From NCBI RefSeq assembly GCF_000350225.1, contig NW_005178869.1:188558-252557 (forward strand): DNA of 64,000 bases, written 5' to 3'. The notes under the pieces were generated by a model, which ran no database searches, was not told the origin of the DNA, and saw only the letters and a list, made by a program, of their open reading frames with translations. Each line of letters starts with the position of its first letter. Positions within the stretch are counted from its first letter, which is position 1. A program made the translations under genes and the position numbers. This document shows, piece after piece, positions 1 to 10,470 of the stretch. The stretch is from Chondrus crispus (taxonomy: Eukaryota > Rhodophyta > Florideophyceae > Gigartinales > Gigartinaceae).

Positions 1-1
1 C

Positions 2-292
2 GAAGAGCGTAATGCGATTGCAGCATTTTCTCGACCAGAAGCTGCTAGCCTTCCCGAGACGGCACAGTTCTTCTCCGCGATCCGAGCAATTTATCTTGCG
101 CAGGCGTTCAAGCGAGCCAAGGTCGCACAAGCGGAAGTTTGTGCATTGGAGCGGCAGTCGACAAATAATGCGAGCGACTTAAGAAGACCGTCACAGGCGC
201 CACCCGGAGCCTCTACGCAGCGCGTTGACGTCCCTGTAGTACCAGAGCTTGCGACCACGCAGGGTGCAGCAGTGCTTCTCGAGGAGGCCTGA
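2..292 (+). CDS. 3' end of an unrecognised protein-coding frame, cut by the window edge
   Basis: The frame is open from base 2 to a TGA at 290-292, giving about 96 residues, and has no start inside the window. The visible part is alanine-rich and probably helical (around FFSAIRAIYLAQAFKRAK), then becomes a Pro/Ser/Thr-rich tail ending LLEEA. I do not recognise a family. It ends 53 bases before the LTR of Ty3 element I, so it could be the last exon of a host gene or the tail of another mobile element. The open length without a start is the only support. Confidence 0.35.
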   Translation, partial: EERNAIAAFSRPEAASLPETAQFFSAIRAIYLAQAFKRAKVAQAEVCALERQSTNNASDLRRPSQAPPGASTQRVDVPVVPELATTQGAAVLLEEA

Positions 293-345
293 GGGGAAAG
301 AACGTGCTGGGCGCTGCAAAAATCGTTTTGAATGGCAGTTCCTGG

Positions 346-1007
346 TGTAGTATAACACCCCCCAACGGAGAGGGGTGTATACTTAGCTCGATGTAGACCC
401 GTACGAGGGGCGAGAAGACGGGGAGAACACACAGCTCACGGGACAGGGAAGCGAGCCCTGGTAGCGTGGTACAGCGGGACGGTCGGGGACGAGCGTACGC
501 GCGGGCCGATCTACGCCTCCACGCCCCGGAGCAGCGCTGGTTAACGTACCAGCGCTGACGGGCGGAGGCGGATCTAGGCTCGCTCGCGTACGCGGCTGTC
601 CCCTACCCGCTTTGTCCCGGTTAACGCGCGCGAAGGCGGATCGCGCTCGTCAGTTAAGCTGGAAGACGGACCTAGGCGGTAGGTCGTGGACAAGTCCGTG
701 CTTGTCCACCTACCCCGCCGCCGGTCGCGCTCGTATTTAATGTATACAACGCGTCTATCATAATACTACAGTACTGGTATGCTGTAGTAACTTACTGTAG
801 CGCGGGTCGTCCCGCGCTGTAATGCTGTCAGCCGTCGGGGCTGACAGCACACGTGTGAGACGCGTACTGTACGCGCGGTGGTACGCGCCTCCTACACGTG
901 TACGCGTGTGGTCCCGCGTCCTTCGTACACGTGGGGGTACACGTGTGCGCCGGTGTGGTTCGTATTGATCTGATCTAAATCTAATCGCGAACCGCCGTTA
1001 TGCCACA
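346..1007 (-). repeat. 3' LTR of element I
   Basis: This 662-bp sequence matches 14032-14693 almost base for base and starts and ends TG...CA. It is a chain of short perfect hairpins, for example 799-818 (stem AGCGCGGG) and 824-848 (stem GCTGTCAGCC). A related but diverged solo copy lies at 32718-36425. Confidence 0.95.
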
Positions 1008-1017
1008 CGGCCCCATC

Positions 1018-1049
1018 CTCAAGAGTGAACGTCCGCGTTCACCCTTGAG
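1018..1049. repeat. inverted repeat at the 3' border of element I, copy 1
   Basis: Arms CTCAAGAGTGAACG and CGTTCACCCTTGAG (one mismatch as a hairpin) surround the loop TCCG. It lies just inside the 3' LTR, next to a G-rich candidate polypurine tract. A close copy lies at 6738-6769, so the pair brackets the antisense-frame region. Confidence 0.7.
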
Positions 1050-1592
1050 GAGTGAGAGAGCCATGTCCGACCCGGTCGCTTCCCGAGCCTTAGTCCTGTC
1101 CCCTCTTGATCCGGCGCTGTCTTCGGCGCCGTCCACCAATCGACCTTGCTCCCCTTACGTCCCCGCCGTACTCCGTGCCCCCTGGTTTTGCATCCTCATC
1201 CACCTCTCCTCACCCGCCGCCGCGGGTGTTCCCCGTCGTTGCCACTCACGCGCTGCTCACCGCGTCGTCGTCCTCATGTCGTCGCTTCCGGAGGCGCGTC
1301 CTTCGTCTGGGGGCCCTTCCGTCGGGCTCCCCGCGCTTCCGCCGTTCTCGGGGGCCTCCGTGCCCCCGCGTGCAGTACCTCCCCCGGGCTCTTCTGGGGA
1401 CTCCGTCGCGCATCCTTCTCGCGCAGGGGGATTTGTCCCTCCCGCGGCGCCCGCGCTGCCACCCTTCCAGAAGAGTCGCGGCCCCTTGGGGTCCACCGGG
1501 AGTGTGGAATTTCGTCCCGCCTCGTCGGGGGCTGCGCTCCCCCAAGGGGCGACGTCGAACGCAGGAAGGTCGGGGAGGTTCCTCTTGACCAC

Positions 1593-3584
1593 ATGTCCGA
1601 CGCGCCGCGTATGAGCGCGCCTTACCAGCCGCGCCCCGGGTCGTATGGGGCATGGGGGAGCTGCCGGCAGCCGGGCCTCCTGCCTCCGAAGACCCGAGGT
1701 AATCCCGACGCGGGGGCGGAGTTGGCCGCCGACACCATCCAGTGGTTTGGCACTGCCCTGGCCCGCTCGATGCCGCTGCCCGTGGAGCGGCTCAGGTTCC
1801 CGTGGCGTCGTTACGCCAGAACGGGGATCACCCTCGCGGAGTTGTTATCGCGTGACGTTTTGCGCCCTGACCTCATGCGCGTGCGTCGCATTTACGAGGC
1901 AGGTCGCGTGGACGAGGCCGGCCTCGTCCTTGCTAGGCTGACGGGCAAGGGCGGGGGAGTTCCATATCAAATCCCCGACGCGATCCCTTGCGACAGGACG
2001 TTCGCGTACAATTCCGGCGAAGTCATCTATGTCGACCGCATGGCCGAGCACCTGGTTAGTCGTTTGCCGGGCGCCCCGCGACGGTTCATCCTTTCCGAGG
2101 TTGAGGAGCTCTACCTGAGTCCCCGTCCTTATGCCTATTCGAAGGCTCGCGTGGCTCTCCAGAAATCGGCGAGCTCCCTCATGCGCCTCTACTCGGTCGC
2201 GGTGTCGCCCCACGATTGGGCGACCTACCGCCACTGCGAGGAGGATGACGGCCGCGTCTTCAGATCGGCGTCCTTCGAGCAAGGTATCACTCCGAGGGAC
2301 TTCCCCGAGCTACCGGAAGCTGTGCGGGAGTCCCTTCCGTCTTTCGGAGTACACGCGTTGCTTCCGTATGCTTTAAAGCATTTTGGTTACGCTTGTGCGG
2401 ACCCCGACCACCCGGCCGACGCCGAGCTTGTACACAACTTCGAACGTGAGTGGGCGTGGGCCCTGGGTAACGCGTTTATGGCCGAGGTCCACATCAACCG
2501 TCGCGTGTTTGTTCAGCCCACTGGGGTCCTCTCGTTGCTTGGAAGGGTTGCTTTCGACCTCCCCGTGGTACCACTCCACCCCCTGGAAGTGAACTCCAAA
2601 CACGCGATGTGGGACCTCGCCTCTGTGCTAACCCTTATGCACCGCGCGTGTCAAGTCTCCGAGTGTACGCATCGCCCGTGGACCGACTACACCACGGGCG
2701 AGCGAGGCGCTTTCCTCCTGTACGACCTGCGGTCCGACGCGTTCGTCGCGAAGCCGGCCTCTCCCCAACTTTCACCGATTGCCACGGGGAGAGGGGCCGG
2801 TGTGGGCTCCGCCCGTCGCGAGGCTCAACGTAAACGACACCGAGAGGTGGACAGCGATGTCCCGGCCTTCGCGCCGTCGCGCATGATCAATTTCCAGTCG
2901 CCGGAGGCACCCGGTGTGTCTCCTCAATTTGCGTCGGGGGTTCCGCCTGTTCCCCCTCTGAGTTTGACGCGTCAAGACCCTACTCCCCCTTCCGCGACGC
3001 CACAGCTCGTCTTATCGCCGGGGGACATCTTGGCCATTCCCAGCCTGGCTCGTGCCCTCGGGACCTCGTCTCGTCGGGTTTGGAAGGTTGGCGGGTTGTT
3101 GAGCACCCTCGCCAGCTGGTATCTTACGCGCAGCGACGAAGCACGCCGGATCAACGCGGAGCGGGAGGTCCACGCGACGGACCTCCGCCGAGCTCAAGGA
3201 GCCTTAGACAATTTCCGTGAATCGTCCCGTCGGCAGTCGGAGGCTCTCGAGCGTGCTCTGGCGGATCGCGACCGATACCGCCGCGAACGAGACGATCTCC
3301 GTGTCGCGGCACAACGAGGGTTCGGGACACCCCGTCACACTGGGGCGTCCGCATCGCGCCCCGCCGTGCGGGATCCTTATGCCCAACCGGGATACGAAAC
3401 CCTCCGTGCCGAGGGTGGTGGCTTCACTCATGACGCGTCGGCTCACGTTTGGCCGCGGCACGGCGAGGTCACCATGCCGTCGTTGGAGGAGCTCGGGTCG
3501 GAGGTGCCCCGGCACCCGAGCTACTGTCCCCCGCCTTCCCACGTTTCTGTTCCGACAGGCGCTACTGATGGCACGAGCCATTAG
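1593..3584 (+). CDS. long frame antisense to gag-pol in element I, product unknown
   Basis: 663 codons from the first in-frame ATG to TAG, on the strand opposite to gag-pol and between pol and the 3' LTR. Residues about 40-370 look folded, with mixed helices and aromatic residues. About 370-480 is a Pro/Ser/Arg-rich linker with a basic patch (QRKRHREVD) that could be a nuclear signal. About 500-590 is strongly charged and probably coiled coil (REVHATDLRRAQGALDNFRE onward). No known family was recognised. Element II carries an antisense frame at the same place with the same gross layout, which favours a real gene of this retrotransposon lineage over a chance frame. GC-rich DNA produces spurious open frames, but the folded composition and coiled coil argue against that here. 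Confidence 0.6.
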   Translation: MSDAPRMSAPYQPRPGSYGAWGSCRQPGLLPPKTRGNPDAGAELAADTIQWFGTALARSMPLPVERLRFPWRRYARTGITLAELLSRDVLRPDLMRVRRIYEAGRVDEAGLVLARLTGKGGGVPYQIPDAIPCDRTFAYNSGEVIYVDRMAEHLVSRLPGAPRRFILSEVEELYLSPRPYAYSKARVALQKSASSLMRLYSVAVSPHDWATYRHCEEDDGRVFRSASFEQGITPRDFPELPEAVRESLPSFGVHALLPYALKHFGYACADPDHPADAELVHNFEREWAWALGNAFMAEVHINRRVFVQPTGVLSLLGRVAFDLPVVPLHPLEVNSKHAMWDLASVLTLMHRACQVSECTHRPWTDYTTGERGAFLLYDLRSDAFVAKPASPQLSPIATGRGAGVGSARREAQRKRHREVDSDVPAFAPSRMINFQSPEAPGVSPQFASGVPPVPPLSLTRQDPTPPSATPQLVLSPGDILAIPSLARALGTSSRRVWKVGGLLSTLASWYLTRSDEARRINAEREVHATDLRRAQGALDNFRESSRRQSEALERALADRDRYRRERDDLRVAAQRGFGTPRHTGASASRPAVRDPYAQPGYETLRAEGGGFTHDASAHVWPRHGEVTMPSLEELGSEVPRHPSYCPPPSHVSVPTGATDGTSH

Positions 3585-6500
3585 TCGTGCGGCCCTGCTA
3601 TACCTCGAGGTTCCTTCCTCGACTCGTGCTTTCCCGTAAAATCGATAGATCCTTTTTCCTTACTTGGCGTCGGTCCGTGATGTCGCTCACTGACGGACCG
3701 TCCGACCCTTCCCTTTTTCGTCGCGTTACGGCGTTGGCGCCCCACCCCGTCCGATGGGGCGAGCGAGGGGTGTGAGGTCGGCAATCGAGAGCCACCTTCG
3801 CGTCACGTACGCTCCGCGGCCCTCGACACGTTTTCCAGTACGGAAACTATTGCGTTAAACGTATACACACGCCGGGGTGGAAAGAAGGCCCCTACGTTGG
3901 CCAAAAATGCGTCCCGTCCCATGTGTGGCTTTTCCCCCTTTCGTACGGTCCCCTCCGCGCGACTGCCGTTGTTCCGCTCTCCTCCCCTCTGCTGCTGTTA
4001 CACGTACGTGGTGTCATCGGCTATCGTAGCCATCGTAGTCGCGCGATCGTTTCGGGGATACAGCAGTGCACCCTTGCTCTCGTCTCGATCGGATGCCCCA
4101 CTCTTTTGCCGCTAGCGACCCTAATTTTCCTCCTTTCAACGTCACCCTGGATTGAAATCGGTCCCAGACTCTTTCTCCGCATGTCCCCTATTCCGTATCC
4201 CTTGTATCCGTTTCTCCCCCGACATTTTCGGGCTCTCGCCGTTCTGGTGGACGATCTCGGGTCCATTACCTATTTATCAGGTCACGTGTTCCTCATTATG
4301 CCCCTACAGTTGGGGTCGAAACCAGTCTCCCCGTCCTCGTCGCCTTCCCCGACAACTCTCTCTTCATACTTCGCGTAGGTTCCTTCCAGCATTTCGGATC
4401 TTGTCATTGATCCCACGTGCGCAAGGGGTGACCCCATGAGTTGCCGTTTCAGGTCCTCCAGGGATAATTTCTTTCCATCGTCGTTGTTGTCCGTACGTCG
4501 ATAATTTCCCGTCACACCCACTCCGGAAAGTCCCCCGTCCGTCAGGGATCGGTTCATGACGCGTAATGAAAGGGGTGGGAGTCGAGCGAGCCTTCGGCAA
4601 GGTACTTCGCGGACAATTCGAGCCGTGCGCGCGATGCTCGATAGCCGAGGGGTGAGATCGTAAGTCGTTCGGAACTTCGTCCCTTCTCCGCCGTCGGCCG
4701 GGCCCACCTGGGAGGAGTGAGCGACAGGGCCCCGCCCGCATCACGGCCGATGCTGCTCAGGCGACGCGCGACGCCGGGCTCATGTTCCGGGGCGACCGCG
4801 GTCTCCTGTTGTGGCCTGCTTCCGCCCGTGCTCGCCTTACGCGTTCCCCGTCATCCTCCTCGCAATTCGGCTTCGCCGCCGGCCCGAGCCGCTGGCGCGA
4901 CATCCTCAGAATCATCCCGTGCGGGTTGTCTTGTACACCGCGTCGGAGCCATGTTCTTCTACCGGTCCCCTGTTCCTTGGCAAGTAGATCGCCACGCGCC
5001 ACGGAAGCGGGCGTCCTTCCCTATCCGATCTCGGGCTTGCGTCACACTTGGTGTCGCCTTGACCAGCGAAGCGCCCGGGCGCGGCGCGCGTTTGTCTTAA
5101 TCTCTGTGTGCACGCACGCGGGAAAACAAACGTCAGAGAGTAGCATAGGGAGGGTTGCAAGGGATCGCGTCCCGGAGTTCGCCGGTGTCACGATCGTGTC
5201 TGCGTTCGCGTTGTGCCCTTATCGTCTACCCCGACAGTCGGGGTGCTTGGGGAAGATCTTCTTACCGGCAGGTTCGACATCCGCCGGTTCATCGCCTGCT
5301 TCGTTTGTGAGGACGTCGAGGGCCCTTTCCGTACCGCCCTCCGGCACGGTTCTGTCAATCCGCGCACTCTACGGCGCCGCCGTTCGGCACGACTCGCGGG
5401 TCGCGCAGGTGTCATATATGACACGAAGTATACTTCGTCTCGCGGTGGGCCGCGGCGTTGCATCCTTGGTCCGCGCAGCACCCAGGCGCGGCGCGCGATG
5501 TTCTTGATCTCTGTGCATGCGCTCGCGGTAACCAAACGTTAGATAGAAGTTTAGAGGGGGGGTTGGGTTGTGTGCGCGTCGCGAGGAGTCGCGTCCCTGG
5601 CGCGCTGGTGTCACGGTCGCGGTCGCTTGGTCGCCCTCACGATTTGTTCCCGTACTGTGCGGTGAGGTGGTCGTGGCGTGAAGCAGACGCCCGCGAGCCC
5701 TCCGACTCCGAGGAAGAAATTCCGGCCGACGTTTCGGGACCGGGAGTCGGTCGCGCGCTCAGTGGTTAGGTAAATTGCGACAGCTTCGTCGTAGGCCCCT
5801 TGGGCGGCGCGAGCGCGACTGTGTCGGCGTATTCGCCTGGGGGAGGAGTCAGGGTCCGCTCCGGTGCCCTCTCAGTGCGGGGTGGCTCTTACCCCCGCGG
5901 AGGGCAGCTTGCTTCGCGCGCTGACCTTCGTTGTCCGATTGCGTGTCGTTCCTGTCGACACTTGTCCTGTCGGTCGTGTGCGCACGTGCGCACGTGCGTC
6001 TTGCCCCACTGTACGTCACGCCTCTTTTTTTTGATTATTTCCAGAGGCGGCGGCGGTTTGGCATACAGTGTCATTCGGACTGTATTTTCCCCATATTTTT
6101 GGTACGTTCCCCAAAATAATTTTGGGTACGTGGTAACGGATTGGCTGGAGGGGTATGGCGGCCCGCGCGGCTTTCTAATTCTGGTAGGCCCGCCCTTTTT
6201 CATCGGTACCCCTTCGGTCGTGCGCGGTCGCGGGATCATGAGTAGCCCTACGCGTGGAGCTCGTCGCGACCGTTCGCGTCATTTCCTGGCTAGGAGGGTT
6301 ACGTCGCCCTCCTACTTCTAGTTGGCAAGTACGCGACACGCTTCGTTACCAGCGGTTCGAGCCGCTTGGTATTTGTGTGTCGCGCAGTGAGCTTGGGCTG
6401 TCCATACGTATTGGCGTCGCTCTTGTTTTCCGGTTCGAGCACTCGATCGGCGAGTGTTATCGTGACGCTCTCGCGTATCTTGGGAGATCGTATGCTCCCC

Positions 6501-6737
6501 TCCTGTACTTGATGTTCCAGGGCTTGGCATTTTCGTTGTACAGTCCGTGCTGTCTTCGCTTTTCGCGCTTTGTTGACGACGTCCGTCGTGTTCGATGAGC
6601 TTGATTGTCAATTCGTTTTGGCTTCTCGCGCTTTCGTTGGCCGCCCCGGTTGGGTACGTTGGTCCGTTCGTATGCGTCATCTGTTCCTAGCCGCGACGTG
6701 TTAATTACGCGGTGACGAAGCGGTTGGGGGCCCCCTT
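3585..6737. other. long non-coding stretch of element I with internal direct repeats
   Basis: About 3.1 kb between the antisense frame and the end of pol, with no convincing frame on either strand. Two copies of a roughly 130-bp repeat lie at about 5066-5192 and 5475-5615. Each has a GGCGCGGCGCGCG core, a following run with TCTCTGTG, and a shared end GGTGTCACG. The stretch may be the shared 3' untranslated region of the sense and antisense transcripts. Confidence 0.6.
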
Positions 6738-6769
6738 CTCAAGAGTGAACGACCGCGTTCACTTCGGAG
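6738..6769. repeat. inverted repeat at the end of pol in element I, copy 2
   Basis: Second copy of the hairpin at 1018-1049: the left arm CTCAAGAGTGAACG is identical, the loop is ACCG and the right arm is CGTTCACTTCGGAG. It overlaps the 3' end of pol and is preceded by a G/C run, as is copy 1. A second polypurine-tract-like site or a transcript border are both possible readings. Confidence 0.6.
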
Positions 6770-9700
6770 GTGATTTCCCTGCCTGTACGCGTTCTCAGTC
6801 GTTTTGCGTATCGCGACACTAGCTCCTCGGGAGCATGTGTTCGTGCAGTCCAAGTGGGCTCGTCGTAGTCAGCCCACTTGATGAGGAACTCCGTAGTTCC
6901 GTCCTCTACTACGCGATGCTTGAGCAGACGCTCGACCGCGTACTGCGTGCCCTCGGTGACCTTGTCGGCAAGGTCACCTGGGGTTGTTGCACTTGCGCGT
7001 GGCGCGTCCGTCGGAGGGGGCGCGTACACGCAGCGGTCCGCCGAGACGCGCTCCGTCACCCCATCACGGTCGATCGTGATGGTTCGTTTGTCGTTGGCCA
7101 GTACGCGGTATGGTCCAACGGCCGGTGACGCGAGCTTGTTCGACGTCTTCGCCCCATCGGTGGGGTTGAGGTACACGTCGTCCCCCGGCTTGAGTCGCGT
7201 GTTAATTCTTCGTACGCGTTTATCGAAGTCGCGTTTGTAGCGGGCTTGCGTACGATGCAAGCTTTCGTAAGCTTTTTGGATCGTCTCGTCCAAAGTCTTG
7301 AGAAACTCTGCGCGTTGAGTTCCCCTGTCCGGAGGGGGCGCGTCCCCGTCGGCTCTTCGAAGAGAGAACTCCGGCGGGGGTCTGCTGAGCACGAGCTCAA
7401 AGGGTGTCGTACGCGTGGTTCGGTGTACGTGGGAGTTGTACGCGTACGTGAGCGGTCCCACGTACACGTCCCAATCATCCTGATGCTCGTTGACATAGTT
7501 CCGAAGCATCGACGCGATAGTCCGGTTGTAACGTTCAACCTGTCCATTCGTCTGGGGATGATACGCGGACGTATACAAGTTAGTTATCCCCAGTACGCGA
7601 CACACGCTGTGGAAGAACTTCGCGTTAAATTGAGGACCGTTGTCCGACAACAGCGAACGCGGAACGCCGTATTTGAAGACCCACGCGTCACAGAATGCTG
7701 TCGCGACAGTGTACGCGGTCACCGTTCGAAGCGCGACAACTTGTGATAACTTAGTGAAGCGGTCAGTGATAACGAGGAGGAAACGTTTCCCTGCCTTCGT
7801 CTTCGGGAGCGGACCCAAGATGTCAATGGCGAGGCTCTCGAGTGGCCGCTTGGCGGGGAACAACTTCAAACGGTTGAGGTGTTTCCGCAACTTGACCCGG
7901 TTCATCGCGCAGGTCCGACACCCTCGCACCGTGGCAGCGACATCTGCAGCGAGATGGGGCCAGTAGTACTTGCGTCGAAGGGCGAAGTACATACGATTCT
8001 GGCCTGGGTGTCCCGCGATGGCCGGGTTGTGGCACAGGCGGAGGAGCCTAGCGCGGAGCGTCCGAGGTACCACCACCTGGACGATATCAGGATCAAAGGG
8101 GTGTCTCCGTTTGAGCACCCCTTGGTGGTCCTCGAAGAACGCGGAGTCCCGGGACTCTGACTGTCGTGCCAAGACGGTTTGGCAGAAGTCATCCACGCGT
8201 TGCTCCTCGGCTATCTCCTCTATCGTAAGAGGGGCCTGGAGGTCGTCCTGCGGTGGTGGGACCGGAGAGTCGGGCGCGCCGCCGTCGGGGTTTTCGGCGC
8301 GCTCGATGTCGGCGGCGTCGAACTCGTCGTTCTCCTCCCAAAACGAAGTGGGTCCTTGGAGAGCGGGGGATTCGTCGTCGCCTCGCGGTTCGTCGCGCAT
8401 TCGTACGCGCGACCTCGTCCTTGACCCGGCTTGGTTCCGTGTCGTCACGAAGACATGGACGGCCTGATGGTCACAGCTCGCGGTACAAACGTGGTCCGCG
8501 AGCTCGTTAGATACGTCTCGAACGGTCGTACCCCCGTCGAAGGTGGGAATGTCGTCATCCACCTCGACGATGGGGCGAGGGTCATCGGCGACACGAGGCG
8601 TCACGAGGCGTGACAGGGCATCGGGCACCTGATGCACGCGCCCGGGGCGGTACTGAATGGTGAAGTCGTATTCAGCCAGACGTAGCCGCCACCGGGTGAG
8701 TCTTCCGGAACTCTCTGTGAGGGACATGAGCCACTTCAAGGCGTCGTGATCCGTTCGGACGGTGAACTTCGTTCCCTCTACGTACGGCCGTAGTGTGCGG
8801 ACGGCCCACACTACGGCGAAACACTCGCGTTCAGTCGCGCTGTAGTTCCTCTCGCTGTCGTTCAGCGAGTAGGACCAGTAGCCGACGGGGCGCCAGTCGT
8901 TGGACCCGTCGTGCTCCTGCAACAGCGTGCAGCCAAGCTGATACGCGCTCGCGTCCGTATCTATCATGTACGGTCGTCCATACCGCGGAAGCGCGAGTAT
9001 AGGTGGGGCGATCATCCGCGACTTGAGCTCCTCGAACGCGTGTAGTTGCGAATCGGTGGGATGGTCGAAGTCGGGGTCGGCATCCTTACGCGTCATATCC
9101 GTCAGTGGACGGGCAATTTTCGCGAATCCCTTGACGAAGCGGCGGTAGACGTTGCACGCCCCGAGAAACGAGCGCACCTGCGTCAGCGTCCTCGGGAACG
9201 TGAACGTCCCGAACGCGTCGGCTGCGGTCTCCGCGACGCTGAGCTTACCTGGGGATATAACGTGCCCCAGGTAATGGACCTTGGGCTGAAAGAAGCTACA
9301 CTTCTTGAGCTTGAGGGAGATGCCGGCGCTCCCCAACAGGCTCAAGACAGTGTCGAGGTGTTTCGCGTGCTCCTCGTGCGTACGCGAAAAGACGATGACA
9401 TCATCCAAATAGACGAGGCAGATCTGCCAACGGACGCCTGAGAGGATGATGTCGAGCGCGCGCTGAAAGGTGGCCGGTGACCCTTTCAGCCCAAACGGCA
9501 TCCGTAGGTGGTGAAAAGTCCCCATGTGCGTGGTGAACGTCGTCTTGTCACGGTCCTCCGGCGCGACTGGTATCTGCCAGTAGCCGGAGTTGCAGTCTAA
9601 CGTCGTGAAGACTGCCGCGTCGCCCAGCGAATCTATACAATCGTCCATACGCGGCAGCGGATACGAATCCGCTAGCGTCTTCGCGTTCACGCGCCGGTAG

Positions 9701-10455
9701 TCCACGCAGAACCGAAGGGTTCCGTCCTTCTTTGGAACTAGGACTACCGGAGAGGCCCACTCGGTGCTGGCGGGTTCGATGACTCCCGCATTCAGCATCT
9801 TGTGGACCTCTTTCGCGACCATTTCGCGCATCGCGGGCCCTTTCCGATAGGGCATCGAGCGGATGGGCTTCGTGCCTGGCTCGAGGGGGATACGGTGTTC
9901 CGTCGCTCGGATCGTTCCGAGCGTACCGTCCCACAAGCCCGAGTGCTTGCGTAGCATCTCGAGGACTTGTCCGCGTAACCTGTCATCACTGATGTATGAC
10001 AAATCCACTCCCTTTTCCCAATCCGTGGCGGGATTTTTGGGATCCTTATCTGGTACGCGTACAGTGCCCTCCGTCGGCGAGGGGTACTCCGCGGATCGTA
10101 CCTCCGCGTTCGCGATCACCTCCTCGGCGGAGCTTGGTCGGCCAGCTCCTACCTCACCGACTTGGTCGTCCAAGTCGGTAAGGTGCAACGCGTGCGCGAT
10201 CTCCTCCGCGACCCGGCGCTCGGGCGTTAGGATCGCGAGGGGTTTTCGTTTCGCGTAGCCAACGACAGTGTGCTTTGGTAGCCGCCTTGTGCAACGCGAA
10301 AAATTCGCGACGACGGCCTCGAAGGTCTGGTGCGGTAGGACCTCGGCTACGCCGTTGGTCAACCTCACCCCGAGGCGGTGCTGAAGCGACGGCTTTGGCT
10401 CCAAGAAGACGAGCCCTTTCCCCGCGGTCGTTACCCGTACGCGAGCTTGTGACAT
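6739..10455 (-). CDS. pol: pol of element I: reverse transcriptase, RNase H, integrase, chromodomain
   Basis: The frame is open for 1238 codons. In order it shows reverse transcriptase (FCVDYRRVN, YPLPRMDD, and the YLDD catalytic box in LVYLDDVIVFS), RNase H (DTDASAYQLG and DHDALKWL), the HHCC integrase finger (HPGQNRM... to CRTC), the integrase core (DILGPLPKT, LLSDNGPQF, HPQTNGQVERYNR), and near the end a chromodomain-like segment (FLIKWADYDEPTW). In the family this makes cDNA from the element RNA in a virus-like particle and inserts it in the nucleus. The chromodomain normally guides insertion to marked chromatin. This part looks whole. Confidence 0.93.
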   Translation of the reverse strand: MSQARVRVTTAGKGLVFLEPKPSLQHRLGVRLTNGVAEVLPHQTFEAVVANFSRCTRRLPKHTVVGYAKRKPLAILTPERRVAEEIAHALHLTDLDDQVGEVGAGRPSSAEEVIANAEVRSAEYPSPTEGTVRVPDKDPKNPATDWEKGVDLSYISDDRLRGQVLEMLRKHSGLWDGTLGTIRATEHRIPLEPGTKPIRSMPYRKGPAMREMVAKEVHKMLNAGVIEPASTEWASPVVLVPKKDGTLRFCVDYRRVNAKTLADSYPLPRMDDCIDSLGDAAVFTTLDCNSGYWQIPVAPEDRDKTTFTTHMGTFHHLRMPFGLKGSPATFQRALDIILSGVRWQICLVYLDDVIVFSRTHEEHAKHLDTVLSLLGSAGISLKLKKCSFFQPKVHYLGHVISPGKLSVAETAADAFGTFTFPRTLTQVRSFLGACNVYRRFVKGFAKIARPLTDMTRKDADPDFDHPTDSQLHAFEELKSRMIAPPILALPRYGRPYMIDTDASAYQLGCTLLQEHDGSNDWRPVGYWSYSLNDSERNYSATERECFAVVWAVRTLRPYVEGTKFTVRTDHDALKWLMSLTESSGRLTRWRLRLAEYDFTIQYRPGRVHQVPDALSRLVTPRVADDPRPIVEVDDDIPTFDGGTTVRDVSNELADHVCTASCDHQAVHVFVTTRNQAGSRTRSRVRMRDEPRGDDESPALQGPTSFWEENDEFDAADIERAENPDGGAPDSPVPPPQDDLQAPLTIEEIAEEQRVDDFCQTVLARQSESRDSAFFEDHQGVLKRRHPFDPDIVQVVVPRTLRARLLRLCHNPAIAGHPGQNRMYFALRRKYYWPHLAADVAATVRGCRTCAMNRVKLRKHLNRLKLFPAKRPLESLAIDILGPLPKTKAGKRFLLVITDRFTKLSQVVALRTVTAYTVATAFCDAWVFKYGVPRSLLSDNGPQFNAKFFHSVCRVLGITNLYTSAYHPQTNGQVERYNRTIASMLRNYVNEHQDDWDVYVGPLTYAYNSHVHRTTRTTPFELVLSRPPPEFSLRRADGDAPPPDRGTQRAEFLKTLDETIQKAYESLHRTQARYKRDFDKRVRRINTRLKPGDDVYLNPTDGAKTSNKLASPAVGPYRVLANDKRTITIDRDGVTERVSADRCVYAPPPTDAPRASATTPGDLADKVTEGTQYAVERLLKHRVVEDGTTEFLIKWADYDEPTWTARTHAPEELVSRYAKRLRTRTGREITSEVNAVVHS

Positions 10456-10470
10456 CGCGGGGATGGTAAC

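Noticed and set aside
1000-1614. 204-codon Pro/Ser-rich frame and several overlapping frames near the 3' LTR of element I
   Set aside because: Low complexity and mutual overlap in all phases of very GC-rich DNA; only the 663-codon frame starting at 1593 has folded-looking sequence.
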